Assembly (NCBI RefSeq): GCF_024360925.2
Contig: NZ_CP113517.1
Coordinates: 1,426,001 to 1,490,000 of the forward strand
DNA: 64,000 nucleotides
DNA from: Methylomonas rapida
GTDB lineage: Bacteria; Pseudomonadota; Gammaproteobacteria; Methylococcales; Methylomonadaceae
Reading direction: 5' to 3'
Each line of letters begins with the position of its first letter. Positions within the stretch are counted from its first letter, which is position 1. Positions 54,444 to 63,293 of the stretch are shown in pieces. The notes under the pieces are model-generated. The model did no database searches and was not told where the DNA came from. It worked only from the letters and a program-made list of their open reading frames with translations. The position numbers and the translations under genes are program-made.

Positions 54444-54667
54444 TTGAGCGCGAGGTGAAGGTTTTGCTTGATGCCAATGCGGTAAAGCAAGTCCAAGTTC
54501 ATTACGCCGTGATGGCCCAAGGTTACATGGTGGTCATCAACGGGCAACCACTGGAAACGACGAAACGTGAAACCAAGGAATTTAAAACCTTGGACGCAGC
54601 CGCTAAACAGTTATTCAAACTGGGGATTGCGGATTTTTCAGTCAAGCTAAAAACCTGTACCGGCTGA
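54440..54667 (+). CDS. small hypothetical protein
   Basis: About 75 residues from ATG 54440, with GGGAGG just upstream and overlapping the regulator's stop. Contains VQVHYAVMAQGYMVVINGQP and an Ala/Lys helix. No known family. It is co-transcribed with the XRE regulator and ends 54 bases before an IS66 insertion. Confidence 0.6.
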   Translation: MIEREVKVLLDANAVKQVQVHYAVMAQGYMVVINGQPLETTKRETKEFKTLDAAAKQLFKLGIADFSVKLKTCTG

Positions 54668-54777
54668 AAGGGCCGAGTTATCAAACTTTTTTCTTCAAGG
54701 AATTCGAAGTGGGCGTGATCAGTAAGCGCCCTTTAAACGACGCTATTGAATTTCAGTACAAAGCCGTACGAGTTTGA

Positions 54778-56337
54778 TTAGGCCGTTGGATTGGCGAGAC
54801 GCCAAGGCAGCAATGCTTCGAAGTCTTCGACGGCTTTTGCCCGGGGCAACTGACGGAATAACTCAACCAGATAGGCGTAAGGCTCGATGCCGTTGGCTTT
54901 GCAGGTTTCGATCAGCGAGTAGAGATTGGCGCTGGCTTGGGCACCGGCCACCGTGTCGCAAAATAACCAGTTGCGGCGCCCCACCACGAAGGGACGTATG
55001 GCGTTTTCGCAGAGATTGTTGTCTATGGGCCAGGCACCATTGTCGACGAAACGCGTCAATTTGGGCCATTGCGACGACAGATAATGCAGGGCCTTGCCCA
55101 GCAAACTGCCGGGCGTCACCGAGTGCAGATGCTGTAGCAGCAAGCCTTCGATCTTGGCTAAAACCGGTCGGCTTTGTTCCTGGCGCCGTTGTCTGCGCTG
55201 TTCGGCGCTGAGGTCTTTGGCCTTGGCTTCGATGGCATACAACTCGCTCATCGCGGTGATAAACTGCGTCGCGGGTTGCTGTGCGTTACGTGCGGCTTTG
55301 GGGATGGCCGCTTCCGCTTCGACGAAATAACGGCGTGCATGCGCCCAGCAGCCGAGATGAACCGCACCGCGCGCGGCGGCAATGGCGTTATACACTTCAT
55401 AGCCATCGCTCATCAGTGCTACACCTGACCTAATGCCTTCATACAGGGGGTGCGCATGAGTTCCGCCGCGCCCCGGCGTGTAGCTGAACAGCCGGATCGG
55501 CGGGCCGGAACCGGTCATCTGTGCCCACAGGTAGCTCTTGCTTTGCGCGGCTCTCCCGGATTCTTTGAGCACCTGAATGACGGTTTCGTCGCCCAGGATC
55601 AGGTCGGCGTCCAGCAGATGGTCGCGAAGCAAATTGATCACTGGCTGCACCGCCTGACCGACCCGCACCATGCTGGCCGCCAGGGTGGTACGCGACAGAT
55701 CGCCACCGAATCGGCCTAATAGTGCGGCTTGCCGATACAGCGGCAGACTATCCTGATATTTGGCGGTGACCACCCAGGCCAATGCCGCTTCGGTGAGTAA
55801 GCCCTTGGGGATAATACGCGCCGGTGCCGGCGTGACCCGAATGCTGTCATCGCAGCAAGGGCAGGCATATTTGACGCGGTGATGTTGAATGACTCGCACT
55901 TGTTGCGGAACGATGTCGAGCTGCTCGCTGATTTCAGTGCCGATTTCTACCAGATACGCACCATCATGAGTACACACGCGTTCGGCTTCCGGTAGTTCGT
56001 GGCGCACGATCTCGCGCGGCAGGTGGGGATCAAGGGGTTTGCGGCCGCGCTTTTGACGGCTATGACCGGCGACTTCAACCGCTTCGGGCGTGACTTCCTC
56101 GGCAATCGGCACACCTTGGGGGGCCAGCGCTTCGGCTTCGTTCAGAAACAGATCGCGTTGAGCCGGATTGGCCCTGGCCTCGGACTTGGCGGCAAACAGA
56201 CGATGCAAAAAGGCATCCAGGCGTTCTTTCAACAGATCACGCTCGACCGTCATCAACCGCAGTTGATGGGCCAGCCGTTGCTGTTCGCCCAGCAAGGCCT
56301 GATACTCTTCGGTGGACAGCGTGATGGCGGTCGTCAT
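54778..56337 (-). CDS. tnpC: IS66-family transposase TnpC
   Basis: The protein has 519 residues: N-terminal coiled coil and zinc-binding stretch (CPCCDDSIRVTPAP), then the DDE core with DLILGDETVIQVLKESG, LMSDGYEVYNAIA and the terminal PIDNNLCENAIRPFVVGRRN holding the Glu. The C-terminal IS66_C part is present. It is intact. Confidence 0.92.
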   Translation of the reverse strand: MTTAITLSTEEYQALLGEQQRLAHQLRLMTVERDLLKERLDAFLHRLFAAKSEARANPAQRDLFLNEAEALAPQGVPIAEEVTPEAVEVAGHSRQKRGRKPLDPHLPREIVRHELPEAERVCTHDGAYLVEIGTEISEQLDIVPQQVRVIQHHRVKYACPCCDDSIRVTPAPARIIPKGLLTEAALAWVVTAKYQDSLPLYRQAALLGRFGGDLSRTTLAASMVRVGQAVQPVINLLRDHLLDADLILGDETVIQVLKESGRAAQSKSYLWAQMTGSGPPIRLFSYTPGRGGTHAHPLYEGIRSGVALMSDGYEVYNAIAAARGAVHLGCWAHARRYFVEAEAAIPKAARNAQQPATQFITAMSELYAIEAKAKDLSAEQRRQRRQEQSRPVLAKIEGLLLQHLHSVTPGSLLGKALHYLSSQWPKLTRFVDNGAWPIDNNLCENAIRPFVVGRRNWLFCDTVAGAQASANLYSLIETCKANGIEPYAYLVELFRQLPRAKAVEDFEALLPWRLANPTA

Positions 56338-56368
56338 GCCGCTATTTTACAGGCTTTACACCATCACT

Positions 56369-56719
56369 TCAGCCTACGTGGGTATAGTTTCGAGTCGGAT
56401 GCGGCCGCATCGCTGCCAGATCAATTCCTGCTAACAGCCAGTGGAGTTGCTCGACCGTCAAGGTCACCACAGCGGCTTCTTTCGGCCAGCGAAATCGATC
56501 GGCCTCCAGCCGCTTGATCATCAACCAGAATCCGGTACGATCCCACAACAGCAGCTTGATCCGATCCCGCCGACGATTGCTGAACACGTAGATGGCCGGC
56601 TCAAACGGATTCAACCCCAACGCATGCTCAACCAGCAGCGCCAAACCATTGATGGCTTTGCGGCCATCGACCGGTTCTCGGTGCAAGTAGACCTTTAACC
56701 CGGGCTCGAAACGGAACAT
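56369..56719 (-). CDS. tnpB: IS66 accessory protein TnpB
   Basis: The protein has 116 residues with the TnpB pattern GLKVYLHREPVDGRKAINGL and AIYVFSNRRRDRIKLLLWDR, then GFWLMIKRLEADRF. It sits between tnpC and tnpA, as usual; its start overlaps the tnpA end. This IS66-type TnpB is unrelated to the RNA-guided TnpB nucleases. Confidence 0.9.
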   Translation of the reverse strand: MFRFEPGLKVYLHREPVDGRKAINGLALLVEHALGLNPFEPAIYVFSNRRRDRIKLLLWDRTGFWLMIKRLEADRFRWPKEAAVVTLTVEQLHWLLAGIDLAAMRPHPTRNYTHVG

Positions 56720-56829
56720 GTCAAAGCGGCCAGATCATTCAATAAAGGGGAAAGATCGGTCAAACCAACACCCTGCAGTTCCAGTTTAACCCCATTGGGT
56801 AACGCCACATGGAGAGTGGCTTTTACCGG

Positions 56830-58020
56830 CAGGGCAATCGCGCTTTGTAGCACTTGCACGGGCAAGGGGTTTAGTATAGCGATTTTGCCTAATATCCCAG
56901 ATGCTCCCAGATCCAACCCCCTATTTTGCTGACCTCACAGACCCGCGGCGAGAGGGCAAAAACAAACTCCACAAACTCACGGATATCGTGATGATCGTCT
57001 TATGCGCAGTATTGAGCGGCATCGAGGATTGGGTCGGCATGGAAGAGTTTGCCGAAGAAAAAGAAGATTGGCTGCGGACCTTTTTGGAATTACCGAATGG
57101 AATTCCCTCGCACGATACCCTGAGTAATGTCTTGGGCCGCCTGAATCCCCAAGCGTTTGCCGAGACCTTTCAACGTTGGGTGCAGGCGGCATTGCCAAGC
57201 CTTTCAGGACAGCAAGTCTGTTTGGACGGCAAGACCTTGCGCGGCAGCCGCGAAGGGGATAAGGCCGTGCATTTGATGAGCGCCTTTGCGGCTGAAGCGC
57301 GTTGGGTGTTGGCGCAACAGGCGGTGGATGAGAAGACTAACGAAATCAAGGCGATCCCCGATTTATTGTCGATGTTGGACATCAAAGGAGCTCTGATCTC
57401 GATCGATGCCATGGGTTGTCAAAAAGCCATTGCGAAAACCATCGTTACGGCGCAAGCGGATTACGTGTTGGCACTGAAGGATAATCATCCGAACCTTTGC
57501 GAGGATGTCAGGTTGTGGCTGGATACTGAAAATGCCAACGACCGCTTACCGGTCTACGAAACCATCGACAAAGATCACGGTCGCCTGGAAATACGCCGTT
57601 ACAGCTTGAGTAGCGAGATTGCTTGGTTGACGCAAAAACCTGACTGGGCCGGGCTACAAGCCATTGGTCGGGTTGAATCGATTCGCACCCTCGGTGACAA
57701 GACCTCGGTTGAGTGTCGCTACTATTTGTGTTCGTTTACGGATTTGCAGCGCTTTGCCGAAGGGGTACGGCAGCATTGGGCGATAGAAAATTCCCAGCAC
57801 TGGGTGCTGGATGTGCAGTTTGGCGAAGATGCGAATCGCGCCAGAACAGATCATTCCGCCGAAAACTTGGCGTTGATGCGACGGATGGCACTCAATTTAC
57901 TACGAAATAACGGACCTACTAAAGACAGCTTGAAGCGCCGCAAGTTGCGAGCATGTTTGAACGATAACTATCGCTTTAAATTACTCTTCGGAACATCTGC
58001 AACATAGCGCGATTGCCCTG
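56830..58020 (+). mobile_element. ISAs1-family insertion sequence, copy 2 (nested in IS66)
   Basis: The element is 1,191 bp, same length and ends as copy 1 (31566-32756). It is flanked by a perfect 10-bp duplication CTTTTACCGG (56820-56829 and 58021-58030). It inserted after the IS66 element arrived. Confidence 0.93.
56901..58007 (+). CDS. ISAs1-family transposase, identical to copy 1
   Basis: 368 residues, identical in protein sequence to the product at 31579-32685, with motifs VCLDGKTLRGSREGD, ALISIDAMGCQ and HWAIENSQHWVLD. Identity over the full length signals recent transposition of one copy from the other or both from a third. Confidence 0.93.
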   Translation: MLPDPTPYFADLTDPRREGKNKLHKLTDIVMIVLCAVLSGIEDWVGMEEFAEEKEDWLRTFLELPNGIPSHDTLSNVLGRLNPQAFAETFQRWVQAALPSLSGQQVCLDGKTLRGSREGDKAVHLMSAFAAEARWVLAQQAVDEKTNEIKAIPDLLSMLDIKGALISIDAMGCQKAIAKTIVTAQADYVLALKDNHPNLCEDVRLWLDTENANDRLPVYETIDKDHGRLEIRRYSLSSEIAWLTQKPDWAGLQAIGRVESIRTLGDKTSVECRYYLCSFTDLQRFAEGVRQHWAIENSQHWVLDVQFGEDANRARTDHSAENLALMRRMALNLLRNNGPTKDSLKRRKLRACLNDNYRFKLLFGTSAT

Positions 58021-58388
58021 CTTTTACCGGCTTTGTCACCGCCATTGACAGAACCGGTGCGAAGGCCGATAACGTGGCCGGGATACTTGGCGGCACTGAG
58101 CTGGAATTTTCACGGTACTGGTTAATCCATTTACGCAGCAGATTGGCATTGATGCCGTGTGCCAGTGCCATCCGGGCTACCGAAACACCCGGTTGTAGAC
58201 AGGCTTCAACGAGCTCCCGTTTGGCTTCCGGATCATAACGACAACGGCCATTGCTCCGATGTCCCACCACCAGTGGTCGCGATAATCGACTCTTGTTCTC
58301 CATCATAGGTGTCCACCTTGTTATACGTGGACACTATCTTCTGTGATTTCAATCAGGAACTATAGACGCTGTTGAAAGAGCGCTTACC

Positions 58389-58616
58389 GTGATCAGAAAC
58401 TGCATTTTTGGCAAACAATGCGATAAAAAATGGGACGAGTTGGCTCAAACGGATAATCAGGACGTTCGCTACTGTTCTGCCTGTGAACAGTATGTTTACT
58501 TGTGCCAGGACGAATACGCTTTAGCTGAGGCGATCCAAGCGAATCGTTGTGTTGCTGTTGATATTGAAGAAAACGTGCGACTTTTAGGTGAGCCATTGCC
58601 TCTCCCTTATTCCTAG
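58389..58616 (+). CDS. small Cys-rich protein, start region displaced by IS66
   Basis: 75 residues from GTG 58389, which lies inside the IS66 target duplication. NCIFGKQCDKKWDEL then DVRYCSACEQYVYLCQDEYA gives four or five Cys in a zinc-ribbon-like spacing; NRCVAVDIEENVRLLG closes it. Before insertion the frame probably began at GTG 54709, with AAGGA 7 bases upstream. The IS now separates that ribosome site from the gene, so expression may be reduced or lost. Confidence 0.65.
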   Translation: MIRNCIFGKQCDKKWDELAQTDNQDVRYCSACEQYVYLCQDEYALAEAIQANRCVAVDIEENVRLLGEPLPLPYS

Positions 58617-58869
58617 GCTCATACCTCTCTGTCTCATGAGTACAACCGAAATGGATTATTTGAAATTATGCGTGGGTGAACGCTTTGATCATGACATCCC
58701 TGCGGAAGGTATGAGTATCGTCCTGGCCAATGGCACGCCTTTGCTGACGTTTAATTTTTCGGCGTCCCCTCGAGAAATCCAAGCCTTTCTGAATGGGAAT
58801 ACTTCGTTTGCGTTATTCGCAAAAGCGTAAGCGCGTAGCGGTACCACGACCCCAGCTCGCTGGCAGGAC

Positions 58870-60462
58870 TTAATCGGCGTTAGCAAACGGCAGCAGTTCG
58901 TCGATGCGGCTGTTGGGCCAGGTGGGGAGTTTTTCCAGGGTGTCGCTTAGCCAAGCGGCCGGATCGAGGCCGTTGAGTTTGGCGGTACCGAGCAGGGTTT
59001 GAATGACGGCCGCCCGCTGGCCGGCGCGTTCCGAGCCTGCGAACAACCAATTCTTTTTGCCCAGGGCAATGGGTCGAATGCTGTTCTCGACGGGATTGTT
59101 GTCGATGGGCAGATCGCCGGTTTCGGCGTAACGCGTCAGCGCGGGCCAGCGCTTCAGACTGTAATCGATGGCTTTGGCGGTTGCGCTGTTGGGCGCCATC
59201 AGCAGTCGGGTTTTCTGCAGCCAATCGTGCAGCTCGGTTAAGGCAGGCTGGCTTTTTTCCGCCCGCAGGCGTTGGCGCTCGTCGCTGCTCATGTCTCGCC
59301 CCTCGGCTTCAATGGCATACAGGGCGCCGATCCGCTGCAAGGCGGCTTGCGCCACGGGGCTTTGGCTGGCTTGGAACAGGTCGAAGAACTTTCTGCGCGC
59401 ATGTGTCCAACACGCCAGTTCGATACACGGTTCAAGCAGAAGTCGGGTTTCCGGGTGCGCGCGGGCAGTGGCAAACAAGGCCTTATAGCCGCCATAGTCG
59501 TCGACCATCAGGTGACCGTGCCAATCTTGTAGAAACTGTTGCGCATGCCGGCCGCTGCGACCGGCTTGATAGTCGAAGACGATGATCTTGGGGCCCGGTT
59601 GCAAGTCGTTGCTGCGGTAGGCCCACAGATAGGCTTTCTTGGTTTTGCCGTTGCCCGGATCGAGTTGTGGCACCGGGGTTTCATCGGCGTGCAAGCTATC
59701 GCGTTGCAATAGATGCCAAGTCAGGCGATCGGCCAAGGGCAGCAAGGCCACGCCGATGCGTCCGACCCAATCGGCCAGGGTGGAGCGGGACAGGATCACG
59801 CCATTCCTGGCGGCGATTTGTTCCAGTCGGTACAAGGGCAAATGATCCAGGAATTTACTGATCATGACCCAAGTCAGCAAACCGATCGCCGCCATGCCGC
59901 CATCGATCACGGCCGGTGGAATCGGTGCCGCCGTGATGGTTTCGCAGGCTCGGCAGGCGTATTGTGGACGGATGTGGCGATGCACGAAAAACTTGGCGGG
60001 TTCGACGTCCAGTTGCTCGGTCACGTCTTCGCCGATCTTGACCAAGTCTTTACCGCATTGACCGCAGGTGCAGGATTCGGGTTCGTGACGGTGTTCGATG
60101 CGTGGCAGATGTTCAGGCAAAGGTTGACGACCGGCACGGGGGCGTTTGGGCCGAGTGACCGTATCGGATGGGCTGTTGTCCTGTAGTTGCTCGACCTCGG
60201 CTTCAATCGCCGACATGTCGGTGTTCCAGGTTTCCTCGAACACATCGCGTTGCAACGGCGCCAGGGCTTCACTCTTGTGGCTGAAGCGGATGCGCTTGTA
60301 ATACGCCAATTCGTGCGTCAGCGCGGCGATTTTGGCGTCTTTCTTGGCGATGGTTTGCGCATCCTGCGCGGCTTGATCGACCAGCGTCTGAATCATTGCC
60401 GTGACGTGGATTTTCGCGGCAGGTTCCAGGTTCAATTGATCGAGTTCGGCCAAGGGATTCAT
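58870..60462 (-). CDS. tnpC: IS66-family transposase TnpC (element 2)
   Basis: 530 residues. N-terminal coiled coil, a Cys-rich stretch (CTCGQCGKDL; YACRACETI), DDE core with LHADETPVPQLDPGNG and LMVDDYGGYKALFA, and PIDNNPVENSIRPIALGKKN near the C-terminus. Full length. Confidence 0.92.
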   Translation of the reverse strand: MNPLAELDQLNLEPAAKIHVTAMIQTLVDQAAQDAQTIAKKDAKIAALTHELAYYKRIRFSHKSEALAPLQRDVFEETWNTDMSAIEAEVEQLQDNSPSDTVTRPKRPRAGRQPLPEHLPRIEHRHEPESCTCGQCGKDLVKIGEDVTEQLDVEPAKFFVHRHIRPQYACRACETITAAPIPPAVIDGGMAAIGLLTWVMISKFLDHLPLYRLEQIAARNGVILSRSTLADWVGRIGVALLPLADRLTWHLLQRDSLHADETPVPQLDPGNGKTKKAYLWAYRSNDLQPGPKIIVFDYQAGRSGRHAQQFLQDWHGHLMVDDYGGYKALFATARAHPETRLLLEPCIELACWTHARRKFFDLFQASQSPVAQAALQRIGALYAIEAEGRDMSSDERQRLRAEKSQPALTELHDWLQKTRLLMAPNSATAKAIDYSLKRWPALTRYAETGDLPIDNNPVENSIRPIALGKKNWLFAGSERAGQRAAVIQTLLGTAKLNGLDPAAWLSDTLEKLPTWPNSRIDELLPFANAD

Positions 60463-60548
60463 GGGGTTTATTATACCCCATGAACCCCCTGAATGCCTTG
60501 ATTTTATTGGGTTTTGCCGGATTTTAGAGCCTCTTTTTCAGCCTCATT

Positions 60549-60899
60549 TTAAACCTGCCATTCGGCTTTGGGGACGGCTGATAACCGCTGCCAGTCGACA
60601 CCGGCCACTAACCAGTGCCATTGCGCCTGGCTGAGCGCAAACACCGCGTCAGGGGCCTTGGGCCAGACAAAGCTGCCCTGATGCAATCGGCGTTGACACA
60701 ACCAGACGCCATTGCCATCCCACAGCAGCAAGCGCAAGCGATTACCCGCTCGATTGCGGAAGATGAAAGCCGAGCCGGCGCAAGGTGCATGCCCCAAACT
60801 GTGCTGCACGAGGGCCGACAAGCCATCCAGGCCGCGCCGCATGTCCACCGGCGCCACGGCAATCCAAATCTGCGCTGGATAACCGATCAGGCCAGGCAT
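60549..60899 (-). CDS. tnpB: IS66 accessory protein TnpB (element 2)
   Basis: 116 residues. AQIWIAVAPVDMRRGLDGLS then SAFIFRNRAGNRLRLLLWDG and GVWLCQRRLHQGSF match IS66 TnpB (the helper protein, not the RNA-guided nuclease of the same name). It overlaps the tnpA end by 13 bases. Confidence 0.9.
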   Translation of the reverse strand: MPGLIGYPAQIWIAVAPVDMRRGLDGLSALVQHSLGHAPCAGSAFIFRNRAGNRLRLLLWDGNGVWLCQRRLHQGSFVWPKAPDAVFALSQAQWHWLVAGVDWQRLSAVPKAEWQV

Positions 60900-61180
60900 C
60901 GCAGCAACTCCGCCACCCAGCGCGCTGATACCGAAGCAGGCAGCGCCAAGCGATGGCCTTGGACATGGGTAAAGAGAATGCCCGCATCGACGGGCTCAGA
61001 AGGCGCAACCTGGACGGGTATCAATGCAACCGAATCGGCTTTGGGCAATTTGCGATAGTCGCTCAGTCGCGCCGTGAACGTGCGAACATTGATCTGCTGC
61101 GCTGCGCAATACTCGGCTTGCGACAGTCCACTGCGTTGCCACGCTTCAATATGCTGACGCCATTTCGATGTGATGGCCAT
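60887..61180 (-). CDS. tnpA: IS66 accessory protein TnpA (element 2)
   Basis: 97 residues. WRQHIEAWQRSGLSQAEYCA and INVRTFTARLSDYRK give the helix-turn-helix of IS66 TnpA. It is the first gene of the element's operon and looks intact. Confidence 0.88.
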   Translation of the reverse strand: MAITSKWRQHIEAWQRSGLSQAEYCAAQQINVRTFTARLSDYRKLPKADSVALIPVQVAPSEPVDAGILFTHVQGHRLALPASVSARWVAELLRCLA

Positions 61181-61677
61181 ACCTGCTCCTGTTCAAAAAA
61201 TCACAGGATGCCGTAGGACGAATGTTTTTCACAGGTGGGACGGCTGGGCGCTTACGCAAAAGCCGGGCTCATTTTGTTTTTATTCAAAATCGAGGGTTTT
61301 CTGGATTGGTCAGATTTGGCGTTTACCATTCATCTAGCGGGTGATGAGTCGATTGAAGAGGGTGATAGTTACTTGCCTTTTAATCTGGTCTTGGTGGATC
61401 CAGTCACCAAAATTGTTAAAGGCCTTCGCATGGTGACCGTTTCACCGGATTTCAGGTCAAGGCTAGCTGAGTTGATCCGAAAACAAGCCGCAGAGCCATT
61501 CGATACAATGGCCTATTATCAAGCCATTGGCAGCCTTTACGATCAATATCCCTCTGCCAGTGATTTGCTCAAACAGGCCGTGATCGTCGAACAGGGTGGC
61601 AAGACATTGCCAGCGCTGTAATGATCTAATCACCAACACCCACTGTTACAAATCACCGATTGGACATACACCTTAGA

Positions 61678-61986
61678 ATGACAAAGTCTGAACTTATCGA
61701 ACGCACCAGTCTTAAATTGCCGCATTTGATGCAACGCGATGTCGAATTAGCAATTAATGTAATAATTGATGCGATGATCCATCATCTGGCACGAGGCGAA
61801 CGAATTGAAATTCGTGGATTTGGTGGATTCTATGTTATCCAGCGAGCCGCTCGCATAGGGCGTAACCCCAAAACGGGCGAACAAGTGAGTTTGCCTATTC
61901 GGCATACAACCCACTTCAAAGCTGGGTTGGATTTACGCGAGAGGGTAACTCTTTCAAATGACCGTTTTCCTTTGATTAGGGACTAG
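61678..61986 (+). CDS. HU/IHF-family DNA-binding protein
   Basis: About 102 residues from ATG 61678 (MTKSELIERTSLKLPHLMQR). The bacterial histone-like pattern is clear: an N-terminal helical pair, the RIEIRGFGGFYVIQRAARIG turn and GRNPKTGEQVSLP arm. Closest in pattern to IHF-beta. Plasmid nucleoid proteins of this type help replication, transfer or silencing. It lies between an IS66-split gene and an IS3 element. Confidence 0.85.
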   Translation: MTKSELIERTSLKLPHLMQRDVELAINVIIDAMIHHLARGERIEIRGFGGFYVIQRAARIGRNPKTGEQVSLPIRHTTHFKAGLDLRERVTLSNDRFPLIRD

Positions 61987-62184
61987 GGCCTGTTGCCTTG
62001 TACATGGGTAGCAAAAAAGCGCAGAACAAAGCATAGCGATTTCATAATTCCATATCAATTTTCACATCGCCTCGCGATGTGCTCAGTGTCAGAAATGTTT
62101 CTGTCTCGAAAATACCTACTCAACGAGATAGCGATATTAGTAGAGGCATCAATCCGTCCCGTCGTCGGAAAATTTCAAGCTAGT
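61987..62184. other. short spacer before the IS3 element
   Basis: A frame containing MFLSRKYLLNEIAILVEASI runs into the IS3 left end and could be a truncated gene, but there is no ribosome site and no continuation was found on the other side. I see nothing else. Confidence 0.35.
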
Positions 62185-62204
62185 TGTCGCCTCAATGTAA
62201 AAAC

Positions 62205-63293
62205 TTATGCGGTTATTTTGTTTTGGTTAGAGGGCTCCTGGTTCGAGTTGTTTTGGGCTTCGGCATGATCGGGATTGAGATGAACGGTATGGATTCTGTT
62301 CCAGTTACGAGTATTTTTACTCCAGCGCTGCGGATTTTGGCGGCGGGCGTTTTCATAGAGCGCGGTGCGTTTCGCCAATAGGGCTAAGTCCAAGCCGGCA
62401 TGGCGTTGCGCCGGGGTCACAAATCCAATGGCGCTATGGCGGTGTTCGTGGTTGTACCACTGCACCAGATCGGCCACCCATTGCCGGGCAACCGTCAGGT
62501 CGGCAAACGGTTTCAACGGGTATTGCGGGCGATATTTCAAGGTTTTGAACAGCGATTCCGAATAAGGGTTGTCGTTGCTCACGGCCGGGCGGCTAAACGA
62601 AGGGACGACGCCGAGCCGCTGCAAGGTCGCGAGCATGGTAGCCCCCTTCATAGGACTGCCGTTGTCGGAATGCAGGATGATCTGCCCAGGCCGCAGGCCT
62701 TCGCGTTGAACAATATCCTGCATCAGTTCGCTGGCCCATTGGCTGCTTTCTTCCTCAAATACCTGCCAACCCACAATTTGACGGCTAAAGATGTCGAGGA
62801 ACAAGTAGAGATAGTAAAACTGGCCTTTGATCGCCGTCGGCAGATAGGTAATATCCCAACTATAAATCTGGTTCGGCGCGGTAGCAGTCAGCGCGCGGGG
62901 TTTGCTGCGCGGCTGACGGGGGCGTTCGCTACGGCGGTGTTTCAGCTGCTGGGCGGCTTTCAGAATGCGATAGATCGTCGATTCGGACGCCAGATAAATG
63001 CCTTGATCGGCCAGGCGAGGCACGATCTGGCTGGGCGGACAATCCGCAAATTCATCGGAATTGGCCACACTCAGGATGTGGGCGCGCTCGGCCTCGGTGA
63101 GCGCATGCGGCGGCGTGTATTGGCGTTGCGGTCGACGATCGGCTTTCACCGGTTCATCGTCACCGGCTTGCCAGCGCTGCAAGGTGCGCGGGCTCAGACC
63201 CAGTACAGCACAGGCTTGGTCTTGGCGGGCACCGGCGGCCATCGCCTCGGCAACGGATTCGATCAGGTTTTGGCGCTGCTGAAGAGACGTCAT
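62205..63293 (-). CDS. IS3-family transposase OrfB
   Basis: 362 residues. An N-terminal HTH (QACAVLGLSPRTLQRWQAGD) is followed by HTH_21-like region and the rve integrase core: YSWDITYLPTAIKGQFYYLY (Asp), IILHSDNGSPMKG (Asp), DNPYSESLFKTLKYRPQYPL (Glu). Complete, DDE residues intact. It overlaps orfA by 4 bases; a programmed frameshift may give OrfAB. Confidence 0.92.
   Translation of the reverse strand: MTSLQQRQNLIESVAEAMAAGARQDQACAVLGLSPRTLQRWQAGDDEPVKADRRPQRQYTPPHALTEAERAHILSVANSDEFADCPPSQIVPRLADQGIYLASESTIYRILKAAQQLKHRRSERPRQPRSKPRALTATAPNQIYSWDITYLPTAIKGQFYYLYLFLDIFSRQIVGWQVFEEESSQWASELMQDIVQREGLRPGQIILHSDNGSPMKGATMLATLQRLGVVPSFSRPAVSNDNPYSESLFKTLKYRPQYPLKPFADLTVARQWVADLVQWYNHEHRHSAIGFVTPAQRHAGLDLALLAKRTALYENARRQNPQRWSKNTRNWNRIHTVHLNPDHAEAQNNSNQEPSNQNKITA

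Larger units (their letters stand above)
56695..58306 (-). pseudogene. tnpA: IS66 tnpA split by an ISAs1 element
   Basis: The 5' part (58306-58021) encodes the helix-turn-helix region (YDPEAKRELVEACLQPGVSV, HGINANLLRKWINQY) and ends in KPVKA at the ISAs1 boundary. The 3' part (56819-56695) resumes with TLHVALPNGVKLELQGV. Removing the IS and one duplication joins them in frame as 136 residues, normal for IS66 TnpA. Confidence 0.9.
54722..58387 (-). mobile_element. IS66-family element 1, with a nested ISAs1 copy
   Basis: Ends are GTAAGCGCCCTTTAAACGAC and GTAAGCGCTCTTTCAACAGC (inverted). A perfect 8-bp duplication CGTGATCA flanks it (54714-54721 and 58388-58395). Without the nested ISAs1 and its 10-bp duplication the element is 2,465 bp, normal for IS66. 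It holds tnpA-tnpB-tnpC on the minus strand. tnpA is split, so transposition now depends on another source of TnpA. Confidence 0.92.
58827..61255 (-). mobile_element. IS66-family element 2, intact
   Basis: 2,429 bp with ends GTAAGCGCGTAGCGGTACCA and GTAAGCGCCCAGCCGTCCCA. A perfect 8-bp duplication GCAAAAGC is present at 58819-58826 and 61256-61263. Its three genes differ in sequence from element 1, so it is a different IS66 member, not a copy. Confidence 0.93.
58636..61621 (+). pseudogene. hypothetical gene split by IS66 element 2
   Basis: The 5' part (58636-58826) reads MSTTEMDYLKLCVGERFDHD to FALFAKA; the 3' part (61264-61621) reads GLILFLFKIEGFLDWSDLAF to KTLPAL. Removing the IS and one 8-bp duplication joins them in frame to 182 residues. 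I do not recognise the family. It is soluble, with TFNFSASPREIQAFLNG and SDLAFTIHLAGDE as searchable segments. It and the preceding small Cys-rich gene look like an old operon. Confidence 0.82.

Noticed and set aside
56369-56719. RNA-guided TnpB nuclease
   Set aside because: This and the one at 60549 are the short IS66 accessory proteins that share only the name.
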